Below are positions 21,909-23,365 of a stretch of DNA of 23,365 bases, in pieces. This DNA is from JBBDIO01 sp040880365 (GTDB lineage Bacteria; Chloroflexota; Anaerolineae; Caldilineales; Caldilineaceae), in the NCBI GenBank assembly GCA_040880365.1, contig JBBDIO010000171.1, positions 1-23,365 of the forward strand. Reading direction: 5' to 3'. The notes under the pieces were generated by a model. It was not told the origin of the DNA. It saw nothing but the letters and a program-made list of their open reading frames with translations, and searched no databases. A program made the translations under genes and the position numbers. Each line of letters opens with the position of its first letter. Position 1 is the first letter of the stretch.

Positions 21909-23162
21909 ATGACCGACCCGAACGTGCAGCCCTTTCAGCCGACAACCGACTTCACGCGCGTCGATGCCCTGGATCGCCTCTACACCATTGGCGCCTATGG
22001 GCCGTGGGCGGGCGCGCGCATTCCCGATGCGCCCGGCAGCCTCTCGTGGCGCAATGACCGCTTCAGCGACCTGGAGGCGTGGCGCACCACGGCCCGCGAC
22101 CAGGTATTGGCGCGTCTGGCCCAGCCCGATCTGGGCCGCGCCGCCGGTCCGTCCAACACACAATATCCCAACACGCTATATGACGTACGGGTCGATGCCA
22201 CATCCGAGTTTGATGGCCTGCATCTGGAAGAACTTTCCTGGCAGTTGCCCTATGGTCCGCGCACCCAGGCCTTGCTGCTCAAACCCCAGAATCACGACAC
22301 CCAGCACGCCGACCCCCTGCCCGCGGTGCTGGCACTCCACTGCCACAGCGGCATGAAGGCCTTTGGCGTCGAAAAGATCACACGCACCGCCCAGCCCCAA
22401 CACCCCATGATGGAAATGTTGCAACAGCGGGCCTATGGTGGGCGGGCCTGGGCCAACGCGCTGGCAAAGCGCGGCTATGTGGTGCTGGTTGCCGACGCCT
22501 TTGCCTTTGGCAGCCGCCGCGTGCGCGTGGATCAGGTTCCCGAAGCCGTGCGCGATGGCATCGCCACCGACGACATTTCCACGCTGGAAAGCGCCGAAGC
22601 CTATAACGCGTGGGCCGGCAGCCACGAAGCGGTCATGGCAAAGGCTCTGTTTTCCGCAGGAACCACCTGGCCCGGCGTCTTCAGCGCCGAAGACCAGGCC
22701 GCGCTGGATGTGCTCTGTGCCCGCCCCGATGTAGACGCCAGTCGCGTCGGCTGTGGCGGGCTTTCGGGCGGCGGTCTGCGCACGGTCATGCTCGCGGGGC
22801 TGGACGACCGCGTGCGCTGTGCCGTCTGCATGGGCATGATGACCACCTGGCGCGACTATGCCATCAACCGCTGCCATACCCATACGTGGATGTGCTATGT
22901 GCCGGGGCTGCCCCCCGAACTGGACTATCCCGAAATTCTTGGTTTGCGCGCGCCGCTCCCGACCCTGGTGCAAAACAACCGCGAGGACGCACTCTTTACG
23001 CTGCCCGAAATGGACCGCGCGGTAGACATGTTGACCCAGGTCTACGCCAAAGCGGGCGCGCCCGACGCCTTTGCCGCCCAGACCTATCCCGGCCCCCACA
23101 AATTTAATCTGGACATGCAGGCCGATGCGTTTGCCTGGTTCGACCGCTGGCTCCTGGCCTAA
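21909..23162 (+). CDS. Alpha/beta hydrolase of the carbohydrate-esterase / dienelactone-hydrolase type
   Basis: A 417-residue serine hydrolase. The nucleophile is S286 in G-L-S-G-G (GCGGLSGGGLR), the acid is probably D360 (VQNNREDALF) and the base H397 (YPGPHKFN). LALHCHSGMK supplies the oxyanion-hole strand, and the chain resembles acetyl-xylan-esterase-like hydrolases with an N-terminal helical region (about 1-100). No signal peptide is visible, so the substrate is likely a small intracellular ester or lactone. The start at 21909 lies 10 bases after the previous stop; a longer overlapping frame from 21654 reads through the neighbour's sequence and is not used. In this operon it could cleave acetylated or methyl-esterified uronates, or open a lactone. 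Confidence 0.87.
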   Translation: MTDPNVQPFQPTTDFTRVDALDRLYTIGAYGPWAGARIPDAPGSLSWRNDRFSDLEAWRTTARDQVLARLAQPDLGRAAGPSNTQYPNTLYDVRVDATSEFDGLHLEELSWQLPYGPRTQALLLKPQNHDTQHADPLPAVLALHCHSGMKAFGVEKITRTAQPQHPMMEMLQQRAYGGRAWANALAKRGYVVLVADAFAFGSRRVRVDQVPEAVRDGIATDDISTLESAEAYNAWAGSHEAVMAKALFSAGTTWPGVFSAEDQAALDVLCARPDVDASRVGCGGLSGGGLRTVMLAGLDDRVRCAVCMGMMTTWRDYAINRCHTHTWMCYVPGLPPELDYPEILGLRAPLPTLVQNNREDALFTLPEMDRAVDMLTQVYAKAGAPDAFAAQTYPGPHKFNLDMQADAFAWFDRWLLA

Positions 23163-23226
23163 ACGCTGGCTGGACGCGCGTGCAACCGCATACCCTCTAT
23201 TTCGTACCATTCAGGAGAACCAAACT

Positions 23227-23365
23227 GTGAGTGAACCATATAAGGGCATTTTTGTTATTGTCGTCACCCCCTTCACCGAGTCCTATGCGCTGGACGAAGA
23301 AAGTCTGCGCCGGGAAATTCGTTTCTGTATGGAAAGCGGCGCGCAGGGGGTGGTCGGCCCGGCCA
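23227..23365 (+). CDS. Dihydrodipicolinate synthase (DapA) family lyase, N-terminal part (3' end outside the window)
   Basis: Only 46 residues are visible. They show the DapA-family opening: KGIFVIVVTPF, then DEESLRREIRFCMESGAQGVVGPA, which leads into the usual GTTGE-type loop lying beyond the window. The family includes aldolases for 2-keto-3-deoxygluconate, 5-keto-4-deoxyglucarate dehydratases and dihydrodipicolinate synthase; the Schiff-base lysine is not visible. Start GTG 23227 follows AGGAG (23214-23218) at 8 bases. The position, 64 bases after the hydrolase in a sugar-acid cluster, favours a keto-deoxy sugar-acid aldolase or dehydratase over lysine synthesis. Confidence 0.88.
   Translation, partial: MSEPYKGIFVIVVTPFTESYALDEESLRREIRFCMESGAQGVVGPA

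Overview
The window looks like a bacterial chromosome scaffold from a GC-rich organism, most likely Chloroflexota (Caldilinea/Anaerolineae-like). The lineage is inferred from gene style: a multi-LysM lipoprotein, long Ala/Thr/Pro-rich linkers, a B-box zinc-ribbon membrane protein, a cNMP-domain plus bacterial PH-domain protein, and sigma70-type promoters. No rRNA or other phylogenetic marker was available to test it. A 100-N scaffold gap lies at 8557-8656. No tRNA, rRNA, CRISPR array, insertion sequence or phage gene was recognised.

Left part (1-7585): the 3' end of uvrC; a large membrane protein with three cyclic-nucleotide-binding-like and two PH-like domains; a convergent metallophosphoesterase; NAD kinase; a zinc-ribbon/B-box membrane protein; and a four-LysM lipoprotein ending at a bidirectional terminator. 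The metallophosphoesterase and nadK are divergent from a very compact promoter pair. Both transcripts appear leaderless, and nadK may be preceded by a 9-codon leaderless leader peptide whose stop overlaps the nadK start.

Middle part (7586-12625, minus strand): a housekeeping block in a familiar bacterial order, trmD, rplS, rnhB, yraN, miaA, followed by a short-chain dehydrogenase. rplS has its own promoter, long leader and terminator. rnhB has an extended -10 box directly before its start and probably drives yraN and miaA by overlap or close spacing. miaA is cut by the N gap, but its C-terminus is readable beyond it.

12603-17601: a membrane-anchored M23 peptidase coupled by an ATGA overlap to ribonuclease HI (plus strand). 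This is convergent with purH (minus strand). Upstream of purH lies a complete control region: a near-consensus promoter, a ZTP/ZMP (pfl) riboswitch aptamer and an intrinsic terminator abutting it. ZMP is the substrate of PurH, so the logic is transparent. Further upstream is a small DUF1328 membrane protein with its own terminator.

Right part (18230-23365, plus strand): a catabolic cluster of a VOC protein, a mannonate dehydratase-like TIM barrel, an aldo/keto reductase, a uronate-dehydrogenase-like SDR, an alpha/beta hydrolase of the carbohydrate-esterase type, and the start of a DapA-family lyase/dehydratase. Together they suggest breakdown of uronic or aldonic acids released from plant polysaccharide. 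A 247-bp spacer inside the cluster carries a tandem 12-mer and an unusual pair of nested palindromes.
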